64,000 nucleotides of DNA from Atrina japonica (Eukaryota > Mollusca > Bivalvia > Pterioida > Pinnidae), in assembly GCA_030159075.1 (NCBI GenBank), contig BROG01000639.1, positions 124,001-188,000 on the forward strand, given 5' to 3'. Shown piece after piece: positions 59,010 through 64,000 of the stretch. The translations under genes were made by a program, and so were the position numbers. Positions within the stretch are counted from its first letter, which is position 1. Each line of letters starts with the position of its first letter. The notes under the pieces were generated by a model, which was not told where the DNA came from, did no database searches, and saw only the letters and a list, made by a program, of their open reading frames with translations.

Positions 59010-61052
59010 TTGTATACCAATACTAAGCTGTCTGTGGATGGTTTTAACACCCATTTTAAAGATATACTTAGTGAAAACGAAAATTGTGTAAACGACATAC
59101 ATATTGATGACAGTTGTTACGAGGAACTAGACGCCGACATTACTAATGACGAAGTACTAACTGCTTTGAAAAAGGCGAAATGTAATAAATCGTCTGGAGT
59201 TGATAATTTATTAAATGAATATTTTAAAAATTTCAAGGATATATTTGTACCCCTGTTGTCGAACCTTTTTAATTTTATCTTTCAAACAGGGTATTTCCCT
59301 GAATCATGGACGCAGGGAATTATTATTCCTATACATAAAAAGGGTGATAAAAATGATCCTAACAACTACCGAGGTATTACACTTATGAGTTGTCTCTCAA
59401 AACTGTTTACCTCAATTTTAAATAACAGACTGGTTTGGTGGTCAGATAAATATAGTGTTATTTCCGACGCACAATTTGGTTTTAAATCTGGACTAAGCAC
59501 TGTTGATGCTATTTTTGCATTAAGTAGCCTTATTAACAAATCTCTTTCTGAAAAGAAAAAATTGTACTGTTCCTTTGATTATCGTAAAGCATTTGATAGC
59601 GTAAATCGGAAGAAGTTATTGTTAAAATTAGCAAAATCAGGTGTTTGTGGAAAAATGCAAAATATTATAAGATCTCTGTACAGTAATGTGAGATGTGCCC
59701 TTAAGTATAAGTCCGAGTTGTCTACCTTCTTTAACATGTCAAAAGGTTTGATGCAGGGTGAGGGATTGTCTCCCTTTCTCTTTTCTTTGTACATTAATGA
59801 TTTTGAAAATACACTAATATGTGGAAATTACGAGTCTTTTGAATTGAGAGATATTTCATTGTTTTTATTAATGTACGCCGACGACACGGTACTTTTTTCT
59901 GAGACGATCGGTGGTCTCCAAAATATGTTGGACACATTACTTGAATACTGTAATGAGTGGGATATATGCGTCAATGTTGCAAAAACTAAAGTAGTAGTAT
60001 TTCGTAATGGAGGTAGATTGGGTAATAATTTTTTGTGGTTTTACGACAACGAACCAATTGAGGTAGTCAATAGTTTTCCTTATCTCGGCCTAACTTTATT
60101 GTATAATGGCAAATTCACAAGAGCCCAAAGTATGTTGGCACAACAGGGCAAAAAATGTATGTTTAATGTTATAAATATTTGTAATTCACAATGCCTCAAT
60201 ACTGAGACTAAATTATTCACATTTGATACATATGTGAATAGTATTTTAAATTATGGTAGTGAAGTATGGGGATTTATACCTGGAAAGGATGTAGAACAGG
60301 TTCACACAGACTTCTGTAAACGTGTCTTAAATGTAAAAAGGAATACTCCTAATTACATGGTTTATTCTGAATTAGGGCGAATACCTTTGTACATAACCAG
60401 AAAAATATCAATTTTAAAATATTGGGTAAAACTATTAACTACAGAAAATTGTATTCTTAAATCAATTTACGATTAAATGTATTATAACGTAGATACACAA
60501 TTAAACTGGCTAAGCCAAGTCAAAAACTTGTTATTTAGTATTGGACTTGGATATGTGTGGGTTTCACAAAATGTCTTGAATAGTGATATTTTTCTTAATA
60601 TATGTAAATCTCGTCTGATTGATATTTTTATTCAAGAAATGCATTGTTATTTCCAAGAATCTCCAAAGTGTTTTTTATATAGGTATCTACCCGATACATT
60701 TTTCTTACAATATTATCTTCGTAAATCATTACCAGATCCATTTACTAGAGTTCTAGCAAAATTTAGAATGTCTTCACATAGTTTAATGATTGAAAAGGGT
60801 CGATATACAAACGTACCCAGAGATCAGAGAATATGTTTAAATTGCAATGCTAACGTTATTGAAGATGAGTATCATTTTATTTTTGTGTGTCCAAAATACA
60901 GCGACATACGCTGCAGGTTTATCAAACGATTTTACTTCAGAAATACGTCTATGTTTAAACTTGTCCAGTTACTTTCGGCAAAAAACAGGAAAACTTTATG
61001 TAATCTATCAAAATTTCTTATTCGAGCATTGAAATGTAGATCTAGTAGTTAA
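59010..61052 (+). pseudogene. LINE family 1 reverse transcriptase with a single nonsense codon
   Basis: One frame runs from 59010 to 61052 with a single TAA at 60474-60476. RT blocks: CNKSSGVDNLLNEYF, GIIIPIHKKGDKNDPNNYRG, QFGFKSGLSTVDAIFALSSL, FDYRKAFDSV (first catalytic Asp at residue 190, one residue shorter than the usual F-hydrophobic-D), GLMQGEGLSPFLFSLYINDF and YADD at residues 289-292. Then come LNYGSEVWGF and NTPNYMVYSELG. After the stop, the C-terminal part has RDQRICLNCNANV and EDEYHFIFVC, a Cys-x2-Cys-x9-His-x4-Cys knuckle. A recent single change would account for the stop. Confidence 0.92.
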
Positions 61053-61345
61053 TCAATATAGTATTTGTTATATTTTACATGTCCATACCTCCAAAGTTCA
61101 ATCCACTGATTTCTTTTATATGTATTTCGTTGTATATATGTTTGTATTGTAACAATATTGTGTATGTTACGCTGATTGGCCGAAAGGCTAAAGGCTAAAG
61201 GCTAATAAACTATACCATACCGGGGATGCCAACAAGTTGAATGCAATAGGTGTTGTTTTAGTAATAAGAGTGTTTTGATAGACATACACTAATTTTCAGC
61301 TTAAAGTTACCTGTATATTTTACCTGAATTTTATTTTAATTTTAC

Positions 61346-61383
61346 CAGCGATATATAAAGCTAATTAGCTTTATATATCGCTG
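61346..61383. repeat. Perfect 38-bp palindrome
   Basis: CAGCGATATATAAAGCTAA is followed directly by its exact reverse complement, with no spacer. The arm contains the AGCGATATATAAA motif seen as inverted ends near 16229 and 17557. It would form a cruciform or hairpin. Confidence 0.95.
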
Positions 61384-62000
61384 ATTTTACATGTTTTTTA
61401 ATCATTTTGACAAGAGAGAATATATACTGTACTTGGATTTGTGTATGCATCAGAACTAAAATCATTACAATTGAATGATTAAATTTTAAACTCACTAATA
61501 AATAGATAATTTATATATGTTTAATAGACCCTATATCAATTTAAAATTTTTGAAATTAAATAATTACATTTCTAGATAATGTTTACTCGCCAATTGTTCA
61601 CACAAGCGGAAGAATCCATTTTAACAGTTTGTATGCCTTTAATCTTTTGTATCAAATATTTAAAATAAAACATAATAAGATTTCTGTCCTTAACAAATAA
61701 TTCAGAGAAATCTATATTTTTGTCTCTTATTCAATTCAATTTATTGTTATATATTTCAATATTATAAGGAATGGCAGTAAAAAAAAGAAAAATGAAAGCC
61801 GGAATGAACCATATAATAAAGTTTTCTGAGTATGTTGGTAAGGTTACTTTTGCGGGAGCGTGCATGCCTATGGCTTCCACATCAGCTGTTGACGGGTTGA
61901 TTTAAACTAAAACCCATTGTTTTGTTTTGTCATAGTTGTCGTCACGTATGAGTAGTTGTTTAATAATACTTCCCTCACTTTTCTTAAAAATCTTGAATAT
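61384..62000. other. No recognisable feature
   Basis: AT-rich sequence with nothing supported. Confidence 0.4.
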
Positions 62001-62002
62001 AA

Positions 62003-62110
62003 ACTTAGGTGTCAAAGTAAATTATGATTCATATTCAAGCACCACCATACAAAATTATATCAAATGAAATATGTTAATATATAAACTTTATTTTGCAAAC
62101 TAAATGTCTG
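62003..62110 (+). repeat. Dispersed repeat, third copy of 45515-45660
   Basis: AGGTGTCAAAGTAAATTATG, ATATTCAAGCACCACCATAC, ATATCAAATGAAATA and AACTTTATTTTGCAAACTAA. Same strand as the other copies. Confidence 0.7.
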
Positions 62111-62250
62111 CAGCCCTTTTCACAAAAAATCTTAAGATAACTGTTACTCTTAAGAGTAAAATTAAGATTGTTATGGTTTTCATGAAAAATCTTAAGTGAA
62201 TCTTAAGATAACTTTAAGACTATCACCCACACTTCTCTTAAGATTTTATC
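62110..62250. repeat. Cluster of CTTAAGAT motifs
   Basis: CTTAAGA or TCTTAAG occurs six times in about 130 bases, some in inverted pairs (ACTCTTAAGAGT is itself palindromic). Probably a fragment of an inverted-repeat element. Confidence 0.5.
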
Positions 62251-64000
62251 AATATTACGTAAGTGTCTCCAAAAAAAAAAAAAGATGATCTGATATGTTG
62301 TTTGATATGATTAACAGAATAGCTATTCGCAGAGAACGTATTTTTGACAATAAAATGTGAGTATAGATAGATCGACGAGTCACTAGCCTAAATATTGACC
62401 AGTTTAGGTCCGAGGCAGCATCGTGAACTTAGGTAAATTGAAAGGCACACAGAAAATTCATGCAATTTCCCCATATCCTGAGGGCATTTTGAGTAAGGTT
62501 AATAAATCTAGGACTGTGTTGAAACTACAAAAGATGGCTACCATATTGTACTGTCCTCGTCACATAATCCGTGAATCAGAAAAATAGAAATGGTTTAGAT
62601 CTGAATAGAAATCTAGGACTATATCGTTGTCATGATATGATTGCATAAATCCTTTAATAATCTACAATAATAGATTTAGTCAAGAAAATTGTTTAGCCCT
62701 GCCACTATTGTTTACATCTGTAGCGTTCTTAAAGTCACGCACTCTGACGTCATGTAACAGTCGATCCAAGCTGATAAGGGGTTAAATGAAGTCGAGTTTA
62801 CTAGATCTATCATCATTATTACCACATCGGCGGATTTAGAGGGACGGTAGGGCTCTCAAAGCTTAGTTAAAAATAAAAAAAATCCTTCTACTTGGTCGAA
62901 TTTCTGCTCCGATTTAATATACATTTAACATGCACTTTTTTGCTGAATCAGTTATCTTCTTTTGAGAACGATAATCAATTTGATTTATTAGCGGATTATC
63001 AGGCAAAGGCCATATTGTCGCGTCTGAATGTAGAAAAAGGCGTCTATGGACTTTAAATTTCATTTTTTTTTGAAAGCGTAAACCCGATCCCCTTACGAAA
63101 ATTATAGTTGACAAAATAGGTGTAAATTCAATGATTCCTAAAAAAAAACACAGAATTTTCGCGACTCGCTCCGTTCAGCAACAATATCAAGACTTCTGCC
63201 CCCCTTTAAATTCTCGGTTTAGCTCTGGTGAGATATACATGATATAAAAGTTGTACACGAACTTTTTTAAAAACTAATAATCCCATGTCACCATCGGCAC
63301 CACTTTTACAAATTTTCTATATCCGCAAATGCGATGTGATACTTTGAAGGACAAACAGGTCATAATTTAGTGTCTAAAAACTTCAAAACTTGTAAAACAT
63401 CCAGGGAAGGATACCCTATAGACCGTTTGCTGTGAAAATAATCCCTTTGAGATTAACAATGGGACACCGAACTTGTCGTTAGATCGAGTCTGGAAGCTTA
63501 CGAATTTCCAGCTTTATTTTTTTCAAAGGTGCGTGAATAGTCTCAAATGAAATATTGCTTCACAATTTATTCAAAAATTTTTTAACCTATAACATCCTCA
63601 CTAAGGCTTGTATTCTATAACAATTTAGTATAATCGTGTATCTAAATGGATATGTAAAATAAATGTAAAAAACCAAAATTTTTATGAAATACAATTAGAT
63701 CTAAAAATATAAAACACACGATATCGTATAAATAATTTACTACTAGGTATTTCACGAAGGAAGTACTGTTTATAATTGTAAACAATTTTAAACTGGGTAA
63801 AGTTCAATGATAAATTTAAAATTTATGAATTTAAAAGTGAACACCTGCAGTATGAATATCTAAAACGCAAACGTGAAGCCTACTCAACACCACATTTAAA
63901 TTACGAAATAGTTTAAAATGTTAATAAACAAAAACATAGCCTATAAACAAAAAACGCATCCGAATAAAGTGAAACGTCGTTGCTATGCTGACTTTAATCG
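62251..64000. other. No recognisable feature
   Basis: AT-rich DNA to the right edge. One 66-residue minus-strand ORF (62914-63114) has no recognised motif. Confidence 0.4.

Larger units (their letters stand above)
58110..61210 (+). mobile_element. LINE family 1, copy C, 5'-truncated, best preserved
   Basis: Contains most of the endonuclease (58119-58913), the RT and C-terminal frame (59010-61052) and a 3' end with an AAAGGCT tandem (three copies) before AATAAACTATACC near 61190-61210. It is truncated on the 5' side just before the GDFN motif. Confidence 0.88.

Overview
This is AT-rich animal nuclear DNA. The most likely source is a marine mollusc, probably a bivalve; that is inferred from the mix of repeats (a tRNA-headed SINE with a conserved central domain, a retroelement 3' end recognisable from bivalve genomes, elements with AGCTCACCTGG ends) and from one FkbM-type methyltransferase exon. 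No species can be named. Nothing bacterial is present: there are no operons, ribosome binding sites, rRNA genes or CRISPR arrays.

Only one host exon is convincing: the first coding exon of a type II membrane FkbM-like methyltransferase on the minus strand (1497-2016). It has a good splice acceptor and donor, and the rest of the gene lies beyond the left edge. Almost everything else recognisable is mobile DNA in various states of decay, plus satellites.

Layout. 1-3.5 kb: short tandem repeat and the methyltransferase exon. 3.5-7.75 kb: an old repeat block that has a near-uninterrupted paralogue at 19.8-20.6 kb. The left copy carries two later insertions: a TIR element full of minisatellite (9-bp TSD) and a composite L1-Tx1 plus SINE insertion (17-bp TSD). 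8.3-10.5 kb: LINE copy A. 10.5-21.3 kb: microsatellites, small inverted-repeat elements, SINEs and dispersed repeats. 21.9-27.2 kb: a mosaic of reverse transcriptase fragments from at least three families. 29.4-31.3 kb: a long element with internal ~160-bp repeats. 31.3-34.5 kb: no recognisable content. 34.6-37.1 kb: a probable Polinton/Maverick integrase tail and some unassigned ORFs. 38-43 kb: SINE, tandem duplications, and a 2.2-kb TIR transposon inside a ~164-bp tandem array. 45.9-48.4 kb: a Penelope-like element (minus) split by a PIF/Harbinger-like element. 48.6-50.7 kb: LINE copy B (minus) split by a SINE. 51-55.3 kb: a large 27-bp satellite with a 77-bp higher-order domain and an inserted TIR element. 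55.4-56.5 kb: another TIR/internal-repeat element. 57.7-61.2 kb: LINE copy C, the best preserved, with one nonsense codon in its RT frame. 61.2-64 kb: a perfect 38-bp palindrome and unassigned DNA.

The strongest observations are about how transposons and satellites interact. Several unrelated TIR elements carry internal tandem arrays; in one of them the array unit is nearly identical to part of its own TIR. Paralogous 'empty sites' inside this window also let several insertion events be read directly. I found no evidence of a new multi-gene functional system.
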